A stretch of 64,000 bases of DNA, from NCBI GenBank assembly GCA_000467715.1, contig AJFK01000293.1, positions 1 to 64,000 on the forward strand, read 5' to 3'. Within the stretch, counting starts at the first letter, position 1. Each line of letters begins with the position of its first letter. This stretch comes from Hysterium pulicare CBS 123377 (Eukaryota; Ascomycota; Dothideomycetes; Hysteriales; Hysteriaceae). The position numbers and the translations under genes are program-made. Positions 28,413 to 38,185 of this stretch are shown one piece after another. The notes beneath the pieces are model-generated. The model made no database searches. It was not told where the DNA came from and was given only the letters and a program-made list of their open reading frames with translations.

Positions 28413-29352
28413 GATGCGAACTAGATTTTATAGGCTTCCCACAGCCCGTTCCATCTCCGTACAGCGATGGTTTTCCATTATAGGGGCCTTCTCCTACCTC
28501 CCCCTTTCCAGCACTCCATACATCAAGATCCTGCCTACTAGACATCTATACATCCTCTCACCGACGTGAACTGGATTTCACACGCTTCCCACAGCCCATT
28601 CCATCTACGCACGGCGACTACCTTCCCCTATAGAGGTGTTCTCCTACCCCCTCTTTTCCAGCACTCCCTACTTTAAGACTCTACTGACTAGATATAGATC
28701 TATCCTCGTACCGATGCGAACTGGATTTCCAAGACTTCCCACAGCTCGTTCTATCAACGTACAGTGATGGCTTTCCACTATTTGCCGCTTTCCCCTAATG
28801 TGGCTTTCTCTACTTTCAACTCCTACTTTTTATTATAACTGCTTTCTCCTTTCTAAGACTACTTTGATTAGGAGTTTATAAGTTAGACATAGCCTATTCA
28901 CTCACAGATGCGAACTGGATTTCAATGGCCTCCCTCAGCTCAATCCGTATAGGTATAACGACGGCATTCCACTACTGCCTGCTTCCCTAATCCTTGCTTT
29001 TCCAAGGCTACTTAAACCGCAACTATATGCTGTAGATAAAGCACTATCCTCTTGCAGCTGGGAACTAGATTTAATGGGTGTCCTCTAGTGCAAACAGTCT
29101 TTGTACAGCGACGGCATTCCGCTACCAGCTGCTTCCCCTATACTTAGCCTTCCAGAGCCATTTACACTAGACTTCTAAGAGCTAGAAAAGGGTTATTACT
29201 TACAGCTGCGAACCGGATTTTATGAGCGCCCCATAGCACAAACAACCTGTGTACAGCGACGGCTTTCCACTACTAGGGTCGGCCCCTATTCTCCTCTTTC
29301 ACAGAGTACTTAGCCTGGAACTCTAGGGTATAGAAAGTACTTACCTAATTTC
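28413..29352. repeat. Six-unit degenerate tandem array, unit about 150 bases
   Basis: Units begin at 28413, 28563, 28713, 28907, 29057 and 29205, giving spacings of 150, 150, 194, 150 and 148. Each opens with gatgcgaactggattt or a close variant. About 40 bases later most carry a second conserved block, tacagcgacggctttccact, and most also share a cttttccag-like block after position 100. Neighbouring units are the most alike: units 1-3 share cttcccacagc, and units 5-6 share gcacaaac and tgtacagcgacgg. Stepwise tandem duplication therefore seems likely. No frame of 60 codons crosses the array on either strand. It is not a CRISPR array, because the units are long, contiguous and diverged. It could be a minisatellite, or a decayed non-coding RNA cluster. 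Confidence 0.85.
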
Positions 29353-30834
29353 TCTCTATTTCTCGATATATAGGCATTTACGCACCTAGTCTAATCCTCA
29401 ACTCTTACCATCAACCCGTCACATCCTGCCCGCAGCCACAAGAACTTAATCCAGTCCCCACTCTTCCAATCCCTAGTCAACCTAAAAGGAGAAATAGCTA
29501 CCACAATACCAGAGTATGCTCTGATACGCCTCCCCTGAGAACTCTCGAGATTAATTGTCTTGCGGATGGGAATTGGAGCTTGTTGGATGAGAAGGAGATC
29601 ATCTTATTTCGGTGGTAATGCGGTGACCGGCCGTAGCGGCGGTTCGAGCAGTACTGAACATTATGACCTTATGAGAATGGCTACGAACTCGACTTGGTTA
29701 TGAATTCGAAGTGTATTTGTTCTCTGTGAGCCTGTATGGCGGCTGCTCCCTCTCTCTGGGGTCCAGGCTTAGCTGTCTCTTTCTAAAGCGCAATCAGGGA
29801 GATATCTAGCACTTATGCAGTGATGTGTTAAGGGACAATTGCGAAGTGGAGCTAATCTAGCTCTGGGATCTTGAATCTCGAATCTACTTCTTCCTTCAGC
29901 GTTTTCTCATTTCTATGTCATCGGCCGAGCTCACTCTTTCAACAGCTCATCACTAGAACTCTAAGTCTCTATATGCAGAGCTCAAGAATCGAGAGGCAGC
30001 GAACTATATTATCTCCCAAACCCTAAAACTTGCCAATACAGCAGCCGTACTCCTTCTTAGAGTCTTTTATATATATCTGTACCTGTGTCATAGCGCTCTT
30101 CGTTAGAGAGTAGCAGAATGGCTTTAATTCACCTCTCAAAAACAACCCAACAATGACATAGGCGACGACATGCCCGAGGCCGAGAGCGACGAAGACACTA
30201 CGTGGAATCCGAAGCTCGTTTTACCGGTCTCGAAAATCTCCTTGTCTTCAAGGGAGATATGCTCGAAGACTAAAATAGAAACACTATCAGCCGAATGCTA
30301 AGAAGCTGGTCGGCTGTGCGGTTGATGGAGACGGAGACGTTCTTGACAAGAAAGATCCTGCGCCGAACGCTGGGAAGGGAATGAGGCGGGGTTGAAATAG
30401 ATGGCGGAGATGGGCTTCTTGGAATGGAGGAGAGGAAATGGCGGTGTTGATTTGATGAAGATAGCTCTACGTAGCTTTTCTTGGAAGGAGTCGTTTTCTT
30501 ACAAATACATGATTTAAGAAGTCGGAGTTCCGGAATCAATAGAGTGAAAAAGGCAAGATAACACAACCACCCAACACATCCCGAGACCAACAAGCAATGT
30601 AAAAATTCCAAAACAGGTGAAGTACCACAAAGTCTCCAGTGCCCAGAAACAAGTCTTCTCCCGGGACCATCTTAGTCAGACATGTATACCCAAAGCTTAT
30701 CTTCCAATCACCTAGCCCAACCAAAGACCGCTTCTGCCCGTGAGTAGGAATCCATCGTGCCGCCTATTCCCACCATCAAGCTTTCTGACTCAATCCGTAC
30801 CTCGGGGAAAACTCTCCACATGCGCACAAAGTCC
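29353..30834. other. Gene-free stretch after the array
   Basis: About 1.5 kb without a supported gene. Short coding-like fragments (for example MSSAELTLS near 29917, followed by stops) suggest decayed sequence, possibly an old transposable element, but no family could be named. Frames at 30270-30724 on the minus strand contain hydrophobic runs, yet no start, splice and stop combination was convincing. Confidence 0.4.
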
Positions 30835-31803
30835 CTAGCCGCCAGCCTTAAGCGCCCCATTACCAGCGACTCCCACCACCACACTCTCCCTCCCCTCCTC
30901 CACCCTCGCCCCCGGCAACGATCCCAAAGCCAGGACCCCAAACCCCAAATAAGGGATAATCTTACTCAAAACCGGCTTCCTCCGCGGATCGGGTCCGCTG
31001 ACTTTCGAGTCCTTGGACTCTTCCCTTGCTCTCTTAGATTTTTTGATGAGATTCAGGCGTTTGAAATCGACGTGAAGGATAGGATCTTGCGCATTAGAGA
31101 AATCAGCAGCATCATCCTCACCATCAGGATCCGCTTCGTCTTTCTTGAAGGATGGAGCGTGGGAGAGGAGGGACATTAGGACTTTCCGATCCATGCTTGC
31201 TTTCCCATCTTCATACTCCACTCCTCCCCTTTCCCCTGCGGCCTCCTCCCCCTCAGGCCCCCGCACAACCTCCCACTGAAACTCGCCTTCCAGAATCTCC
31301 GTCCTCACCTCTAGATTCCGCATTTTCAGCACAGTGAGAATCTTTTCCTCCGTCTTCTCTCTCAAATCCATAAACTCCCTCAACTTTCCCCTAACATCCG
31401 CCTTCCGCGTATTCATCCACGCCCCCTGAAACACCCATCTCGTGTCCCGGAGATACTCTACCACCACCTGCAACGCCTCGCTGCTCAATTCTTCGCAGTA
31501 AGGTTGGGTTAAGGGGTGCATGGCCCACATGTAGTCGAAGGGATAGGGCTGATGAATTAGAGTTGCGGGGACGGTGAGCAGTTCTTCGTAGCCCGGCTCC
31601 ATGGTCGCGCCGGTCGTTGTGACGAAGATGGTCCAGTGCATGGCGTCTGGGAAGCGGTGGAAGGGGATGCTGAGGGGGTGCGTGCGGTGTTGGAGGCCGG
31701 TTGAGGGGTCGATTAGGGGGATGGAGGTTTGGGACCCGTCGGGGTGGGTCAGTTTTATGGACATGGTGTGGTTGAGGGGCTGGGGTGGTGTTTTTGCTTT
31801 CAT
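30835..31803 (-). CDS. Hypothetical protein, 322 residues
   Basis: A single exon starts with ATG at 31803. The first 130 residues look globular (LTHPDGSQTSIPLIDPSTG, AMHWTIFVTTTGATMEPGY and YPFDYMWAMHPLTQPYCEEL). They are followed by a charged helical region and an acidic stretch (DEADPDGEDDAADF). A C-terminal hydrophobic segment (LSKIIPYLGFGVLALGSLPG) could anchor the protein in a membrane. A second Met at residue 14 (MSIKLTHPDG) is an alternative start. I do not recognise the family. The segment after the hydrophobic run is Gly/Val-rich and may be non-structured. It is an isolated gene between gene-poor stretches, and no function is proposed. Confidence 0.7.
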   Translation of the reverse strand: MKAKTPPQPLNHTMSIKLTHPDGSQTSIPLIDPSTGLQHRTHPLSIPFHRFPDAMHWTIFVTTTGATMEPGYEELLTVPATLIHQPYPFDYMWAMHPLTQPYCEELSSEALQVVVEYLRDTRWVFQGAWMNTRKADVRGKLREFMDLREKTEEKILTVLKMRNLEVRTEILEGEFQWEVVRGPEGEEAAGERGGVEYEDGKASMDRKVLMSLLSHAPSFKKDEADPDGEDDAADFSNAQDPILHVDFKRLNLIKKSKRAREESKDSKVSGPDPRRKPVLSKIIPYLGFGVLALGSLPGARVEEGRESVVVGVAGNGALKAGG

Positions 31804-32506
31804 GAAGGGGTGTGGATGGGGTAATTTGTGCTTGATTTGTTCTTGATTTGTTGTGGAGGGTTTTGAGTGATGGAGTGCTCGTTTGTAGGTGATTTTTTGG
31901 AAGTGGGTTTGGAAGTGGTAACGTCTTTTTCGGCGTGGTGGCTGTGAATTTGCTATGTAGTGCGATGATATCCGATATCTTTGTCAGTCTATTCATTGAT
32001 ATCGGAGTATATTTTCTCCTGAACTCTTCGGATTCTGGCGGAACTTGGCAGTATGGACTATAAGATATAATTAGCAGTATCAGAATTCCCTCATAAAGGT
32101 CAAAAGCCCTGCTTTTGTAAGAGAATATCATAAAGGGAGATTCCGATAATAAGATGGAGAAGCTGATTTGATAAGAAATACAAAGAATGTGTGGTGGTGT
32201 TAAGCTTTCTCATTTTTGACATAAATATTACAGTATATAATGACCCTTGCTAGAGAGCTAATCGTGAAGCATGAGTGAAGAAATGTTACACCGCGTGCCG
32301 GCACGCCAATAACAGTACTCATATCAAGTAGGTCCAAGATGTGACCTCGTGAACGAGCTTGGAAGGCCACGAAGAGTCCCTACCAGTCTAGTGAAACAAT
32401 GTAATGTTAGTTAGAGATTCTTATTGACCCAATTTGAGATTCGATTTGGATCTGAGACTCCTTGGGCAGAAGAATTAAGGGATCGTAGCGTACCTGTCCC
32501 GACTTG
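31804..32506. other. Intergenic spacer
   Basis: About 700 bases with no supported gene. It holds the promoter of the 30835-31803 gene and the 3' end of the next minus-strand gene. Long minus-strand frames overlapping the 31.4-32.1 kb gene are antiphase shadows. Confidence 0.5.
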
Positions 32507-33418
32507 TCAATGACGCTTCATGGCCTCCTCCCAATCGATAATCTTACCTGACCGAGGCTGAGTAGAGCCTGTTTGTGAGGCCGATTGAGAGCTTGCACGT
32601 GGAGGAGCCCTGGCACCGCGTACGGAGATTGATTCGGAAGGTGCCACCGTTGGCGCTCTCCCACCAGTTTGTGAAGGAGCCCTACCACCAGTTTGTGAGC
32701 CAGTCCTGCTACCAGCTTGTGGACCAACCCTGGAACCGGTTTGTGAAGCAGCTCCACGGCCACCACGTCCGCCTCGACTTGTAGTTGGCAGAGGGGGAAC
32801 ATCATCCTCCCCTTCTCCATAATCATCACCCCCTCCGACAACCGTACGATTTCCGGTATCACGCCCTAGTTCGGCCATGATATCCGGATCCATGTCGCCG
32901 ATCATAGTACGTTGATCACTGGGAAGCTCCTCGATTTCCTCTTCTTCCTCCTGATAGTCTTCATTGTATTGTGAGGCCTGGGATCCGCGCGAACCTCCTC
33001 CCGCACCTCGTACAGATTGACCGCCGCTGGAAGAGCCCGCAGTAATTCTCAGTGGACCGGAGGATAGAGCTCGAGGCGGAGGTCGTGCACCGAGTTGGCG
33101 GATCGGAATCGGCCTACGTCGACGCATGTCCCTGAGGCGAAGAATATGCGCGACGCCACTCGCAGTCTGCTCGAAGAGGTCACCAGCGACTGGGTCGTAG
33201 TAGTCTAATTCGGGAATAACATCTTCAAGATGGTCGTAGTACATCCTCAGCTCGAGATCCGAAAGAGCATTCAGGGTGCGCAGGGCAACAGGGTGTGTCG
33301 CCGCAAACAGCAGGCCAGTTGGGAAGGTAAGCTCAACGTAGAGAGGGGCCATGCGCAGTAACCACCAGGTTGGATACCTAGGGGAAAGGCCGAGGACAAT
33401 TGATCGAACAGGATACAT
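32507..33418 (-). CDS. Hypothetical protein with Gln-Thr-Gly repeats, 303 residues
   Basis: A single exon starts with ATG at 33418. The first 115 residues look folded (MYPVRSIVLGLSPRYPTWWL, MYYDHLEDVIPELDYYDPVA, FEQTASGVAHILRLRDMRRR). Then comes a Ser/Gly-rich stretch and an acidic patch (EEEEEIEELPSDQ). Next is a run of imperfect repeats of the type SQTGGRAP and AGSRTG (about residues 221-250), and the tail ends IIDWEEAMKRH. I do not recognise the family. The repeat zone corresponds to an imperfect minisatellite in the DNA. The tail is likely disordered and could bind nucleic acid (RGG-type segments SRGGRGGRG), but this is inference. Confidence 0.7.
   Translation of the reverse strand: MYPVRSIVLGLSPRYPTWWLLRMAPLYVELTFPTGLLFAATHPVALRTLNALSDLELRMYYDHLEDVIPELDYYDPVAGDLFEQTASGVAHILRLRDMRRRRPIPIRQLGARPPPRALSSGPLRITAGSSSGGQSVRGAGGGSRGSQASQYNEDYQEEEEEIEELPSDQRTMIGDMDPDIMAELGRDTGNRTVVGGGDDYGEGEDDVPPLPTTSRGGRGGRGAASQTGSRVGPQAGSRTGSQTGGRAPSQTGGRAPTVAPSESISVRGARAPPRASSQSASQTGSTQPRSGKIIDWEEAMKRH
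32640..32770 (-). repeat. In-frame minisatellite, units of about 24-27 bases
   Basis: The plus strand repeats the motif accagtttgtgaaggagccct with variation about four to five times. It encodes the SQTGxR-type repeats of the overlapping protein. Unit lengths are multiples of three, so copy changes keep the frame. Confidence 0.6.
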
Positions 33419-35582
33419 ATTGACCGTAATGGACTTGCTGAAATTTGGGAAGTAGTTTTTGTAGTATTGCTGATCGAGGCCGGAAGTCCTTCAAGGGCTT
33501 TGTCGAAAGAGAGTTATAGAGGAAGAATGGTTTAAAAAACGTAGAGAATCTGCTTGATATATATCCTTGATGAAGTGCCTTCTGTCAGTGACTTGAAGGC
33601 TGAAGGGAAGCCTGAAGTCATTGAAAGTGACCGAAATGACATGCTGGCATGGTTGCAATATAGCAGCTAATGAATTAGTCTATGGAGTTGGAACTCCCAA
33701 CCTCGTATATGACATGTGAAGGACACCGCTCTGAGCAGAAGCAGCAACATTATAATAGTATTGGAGGTGAATGTATAACTGTACGGTTTCCTTCAAAGGT
33801 GTACAAATACGGGGAATGAAGGATCAGTGCTCGTTGTGTGAAGAGAACCTTTGATACCTTGTTCACACCGTGTAGTAGGAAGGGCGATGGTGGCTTGCTT
33901 GTGAGTAATGATAAATAAAGGAGTGGGTAGCTGCTTCGTGGCTGACCTCGCTCCGAAAGCGTTGCTGTCTTTGGCTGCCACGTATTAGTAATATCGATCA
34001 CCGCTCTCGGACATGGCCGTAATTGCGTTGCCGGATCTTCTTTGATGCACGAGCATCAAAACCCTAATTCCGGGAATGAATTTGACAGTGAAAAGGGATA
34101 GTATATCGCATGGTTGCGAAATTCGCTCTACGATTAAACATGAGGGAACGACGAATGGAAGTATCTGTAAATAAGACAGGAACTTGCTAGCATAATGATG
34201 TGGCATTTATGAGAGCAGGTTCCACCGGGCAGTTTGCTCAACGAGATGCGGTGCTGATGGAATACTTCAACGCAATCTTTGACGAAGGGTTGGCTTGTTT
34301 GAACATTGAACATCAAGTAGCTCTCAGATTACGGACAGAGCGCGATCAGATACATTTCCGGAAGGCGTGCGACATCTCGAAGTATTCTGTATTCTGGTTT
34401 GAAGTAGGAACTATAATGTTAGACAATGGACGACATATTTGTTGGTTGAATTAGTATGGAGCCAATGCAGCATGAAGCTGGAGACGAACAAAGCATTTGG
34501 AGAAGGTTGAGCCGTACACCTCAGGAATAACCGAAGATCAACCCCGTATGTAGGAGGACACTGATGAAGATAGTGAGGAAGGTTATGGCCAACATTGAGA
34601 GTGTACAGCATGTCCTACTCATGACAATCTGCTTGCAAATGCAATTCGTGACAGCTGATGAACGGCGTTACGGGTTTCCCTTCTTGCTTAGCTTTCCGTT
34701 CGCTGTCCAAGCTCAATCCATATCCCACCAATCAGAGCTAAGGTAATGCTGCTTACCATGATCAAAAAAGCTCCAATATGTCGCAATACGCCCGTGATGG
34801 CGTAGTGGCCCATTGAAAGATCCGATTATCCATCCATCCAATGCGAACTCATCATCTCCAGCACTTGTTCCTTTCAAACCAGGGGAAGTTGGTTGGGTTG
34901 AAATAGATGTACTGCTCGCACGACCATGGCCTGATATCGGTGCATGTCCAAGTTGCAAAGAGTGGGCCACGCACCACTCATACATACCAGCAAGACTCCT
35001 TCGAAAGGATCCCCACCACAGACCCAAAACATAGAAACGTCTGCGTGTTTCCAATCTCTGCCCTTCAACAAACCTATAACTACCGAACTGCCACTCCTGC
35101 TTTTGCTCTTCTTCTCTCTCCTCTTCACCCTCGTCCAAACACGCCCAGAATAGCTCTCCGATCGGCACCCTGCAGCGCGAATCCCAGACGGCACAGCCCT
35201 AAACCAAAAGACTCTTAGGCGGACATCTCCGACGTCTTCAACGCCCTGTAAGTTGTCATTCAGGCTCTCCAGGCATCCAGATGTTTCAATAAATACCACA
35301 AACGCCCCACAAGCGCCCTTGCCATTCACCTCAACCCTTCGCAGCAAACTGCTGTTGTACTGCACTTGTACCACCAGGCTTACACATATTGTCCGATCCA
35401 GAATCCCGTTTTCATCAAGCGATCACCACGTTCTCAACCCCCCACTAGACCGCGATCCGAACCCTTGCTCCACACCCGCCGACTTGCCGTCCAGGCCCCA
35501 CATTGAACGCCTTTGCATACAACACCAAAACAACCAACATTATTCGAAGGAAGTTCCAAGGCTGAAGCAACACTAATTCACA
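33419..35582. other. Gene-poor stretch
   Basis: About 2.2 kb with no gene I can support. It includes a tRNA-like relic (annotated separately). Overlapping minus-strand frames at 34.7-35.4 kb contradict one another in phase and have no splice sites linking them. The last few hundred bases are the pyrimidine-rich promoter side of the small gene at 35583. Confidence 0.45.
33683..33748 (-). tRNA. tRNA-like relic, D-arm shortened
   Basis: Read leftward, the sequence has a D-arm-like gctcagagcgg, an anticodon-arm-like ggtgtccttcacat and a T-arm-like gaggttgggagttccaactcc, in tRNA order. The D loop is too short and I see no proper acceptor stem. It looks like a decayed tRNA gene or the head of a tRNA-derived SINE, not a working tRNA. 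Confidence 0.35.
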
Positions 35583-35894
35583 ATGGCTTTCTCAACCCAC
35601 GCCCTCACTCAAATCCGTCGCTACTCGCAACAACTGCCCCGCGACCCGCACTATAAGATCAAGGCCACCCTCATGACGGGATATCTGGTCAGCGCATTCA
35701 CTCTACCCTTCGTGCCGCCGTTGTTGGAGACGAGGAGGACGAGGGCCGATGGGACGTATTTGACTAGGTGAGTTGATATCGTCTCTTGTTCTATGCCCTA
35801 CCCAGTGTGGCACCATGAAGCGGGAAGCGACATGCTCATGGATGGCAGGGAGAATCTGTACTGCAAAGCTCAGTACATGGGCTGCCGGCATTAG
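35583..35894 (+). CDS. Small hypothetical membrane or mitochondrial protein
   Basis: I read two exons, 35583-35767 and 35849-35894, joined in phase across an 81-base intron (GTGAGT donor, GGCAG acceptor). This gives 76 residues ending NLYCKAQYMGCRH. Unspliced, the frame stops after 62 residues at the donor itself, which is typical of an unspliced exon. The N-terminus (MAFSTHALTQIRRYSQQLPR) looks like a mitochondrial presequence. A hydrophobic segment follows (ATLMTGYLVSAFTLPFVPPL), so it may be a small inner-membrane protein. I do not recognise the family. The pyrimidine-rich upstream sequence fits a fungal promoter. Confidence 0.55.
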
Positions 35895-37178
35895 TGCAAA
35901 GCACACGTGCTTGACGTACGCCTTCCTTTCCATACTCTCCACGTACCCGCTTCTCGCTCATCCGCCTCGGTATTGTTCCCTGCTAACATCTTCGTTCCCT
36001 CCAGACCCCCGATCGAATTCATCCCACCACACAAAGTCTAGACGCCCTCCACGACCATGATAATTTCCTCTGTTCGGCATATCCACCACATCTCCTCGAC
36101 CCCTTAAAGTCATCTCGGCCTTCTCGGGGTTCATCATCATTGCATTGGCACGGCATACCATCCGTCACGGCGTTAGGCATATACGATTCTGCTTGTTCTC
36201 AGTCTGGTCTGCATAATACCTCAACCGGGCTACGGCGTTCTAATGGATAATAGACTGGATACGGGGTCGTCTGCATCAGACTCTGGTGCTTTGAAATAGG
36301 ATAACTGGCTAATAGTCAATCGAACAACACATTTGAAATATACCCTGCACATCATGCCAAACCATCCCTTAAGTGCTTGATTGAAACTTGGAACGAGAAA
36401 GACCCTACAGGACACAACCGAACACCACATCTAAACCAGCCAGTCTCATTGCACCCCCAAAGCAGAGACCCCACCCCCACCGCTACGACGTGTAACCGGA
36501 CCCTTAAACGTTCTCTCTACATCTCCGACGCCCCCCGGACCCTCAACTACGCCCCGAAGCCCCCGAGCACTCGTACATGCGTTACGCACTCCCCCCTCAT
36601 CACTAACTGTGGTCTTTCCAGCTCTCTTCCGGTCAGAATTAGCATTGCTTGATTCCTTTTGCCCTAACCCTGCTTGCTATCCTCTTCACACTTTACGCCT
36701 CGTTCCACTTTTGCCACGACCAAGTAGAGCGGCCTTCGATAAAAAGCCATCCAAGAACGTCCTAGCAAACCAAAAGACCCAGCCACCGAGACAAAAACTT
36801 GCTCTGGATGTCTTCGTTTTTGTCATCATTATCTGTTTGTCGGAAGTTAGAAAGAATAGAGAGAGAGAGCAAGGCGAAAGAAAATCTGCAGAAAATTGAC
36901 ATTTTGAATGTAGAAGAATATACGAGCATGTTCGCTCTTTGCTAACGCCCACTCTCCGTCCCACGCAGAACCTGAACAATGCAGAAAGCCCTAGACTCCC
37001 CCTCCATGCAAAAGGACTAGACGATGCTTGGTATAAGTCATAGCGAGCGTGACATGTCGTAACAAAGTGCCCACCCCACCAGCCCAAAAACGCCGAAACC
37101 CGCAAACGAAGACTTCCTGATTTCCGTGTTTGAATCCGATCGATACCCCCCCCTTCAACCTCCGCTCAGACAAACTCC
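35895..37178. other. Gene-free spacer
   Basis: About 1.3 kb between two converging genes, with no supported gene. A purine run (gaaagaatagagagagagag, about 36848) and C-rich segments produce long but unlikely frames. Confidence 0.45.
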
Positions 37179-38185
37179 TTACAACGCAACCGCAAACCCC
37201 AACATCGCGGCCCCAACAGCAGCGCCCACACCCACCCCCGCCGTCCTCATCGGCTTCGCCGCCCCCGTAGATCCAGACGCACTCGCCGCACTAGCCTTCG
37301 TCCCCGTCGCCGTCGACGAGCCCGTCGTCCCAGCCACACTCCCCGTCGCCTGCGCAACCTGGATCCCATACTCGGTACTCGTAACCACGGCCCCAGAAAC
37401 CGTGGTTGTGAACGTACTCGTCGCCGTCGTCGACGCCGTACACCTACTCCAAGTCGTCCACGGCGCATGCGTCGACCACGGCCCCGTCGTCCACCCCGTC
37501 CATGTCGAGGGCGGGCACGCCGTCGTGCCCCACCAGCTCGTCCACGCGCCGCTATCCCAGTCCGAGTTTGTGGTCCATGGGCCCCAGTTGTTGGGGCCCC
37601 AGGGACCCCAGCCGCCTGGGCCGTAGTGCTGTCCGCTGGTGTAGGTTGTGGTCCAGGAGCACGAGGCGGTGGAGCAGGATTCGTAGGGCCAGGGACTGCC
37701 GGATGTGGCGCTGAAGGTGGCTTCTGGGGCGGCGGTTACGGTTGCGCCGGCGTTGGCGCAGAGGACGGCTAGGTAGTCGTAGGCGGCTTTGAGAGGTGTT
37801 AGTTTGGGATCTGGGAGAGTGGGTTGAGGTGGGGCGAGTTGGGTAGTATGGCGGTTGGAATTGTGCCATATCTTTTGGGACGAGTGAGAATGACGGATGC
37901 TTACTTTCTTTATCTGAGTCGCTGCATGAAGAGGAGGAAATGCAGGAATTGGCGTCGTCTAGGTTTTTGCTGTCGTTGCACCATGATTTAGGATCTGTGG
38001 CCCAATTTTGCTGGTTTGCACAGTCGTTCTACTATTCATTAGCTAGCCGCAGGAAAAGATGCTGAGTTCATGAAGCATACTGAACAGCTCGGATATCCAC
38101 CACCCCAAGGACCACCAGGGCCCCAAGCAGAGGCCGTGGAAGCAAGTAGTGCCGTCGCAGCAGCTGTCGTCAACTGATATTTCAT
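37179..38185 (-). CDS. Secreted Cys-rich, Trp-rich GPI-anchored wall protein
   Basis: There are three exons: 38185-38081, 38028-37905 and 37810-37179. The introns use GTATGC and GTAAGC donors and AGTAG and CCCAG acceptors, all in phase, giving 286 residues. Residues 1-20 are a signal peptide (MKYQLTTAAATALLASTASA). The N-terminal ectodomain has spaced cysteines (YPSCS, NDCANQQNW, SWCNDS, ANSCISSSSCS, LAVLCAN), partly like CFEM-type proteins but without the full eight-Cys pattern. The centre is unusually Trp-rich (GGWGPWGPNNWGPWTT). The C-terminus is Ser/Thr/Ala-rich and ends in a hydrophobic tail (AGVGVGAAVGAAMLGFAVAL), a typical GPI signal. It likely sits on the plasma membrane or wall. The role is unknown. 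Confidence 0.8.

Noticed and set aside
28413-29352. CRISPR-like regular spacing
   Set aside because: Units are about 150 bases, contiguous and diverged, with no short identical repeats separated by unique spacers, and the host is a fungus.
29900-30260. Transposable-element fragment
   Set aside because: Short coding-like pieces are present but too brief and interrupted to assign to any family by eye.
31391-32131. 246-codon minus-strand frame
   Set aside because: It overlaps the 30835-31803 gene in another phase and is His/Pro/Arg-rich, the usual look of a shifted frame.
34713-35374. Overlapping minus-strand frames of 151 and 166 codons
   Set aside because: They overlap in different phases with no linking splice sites and lie antisense to the leader of the small gene at 35583.
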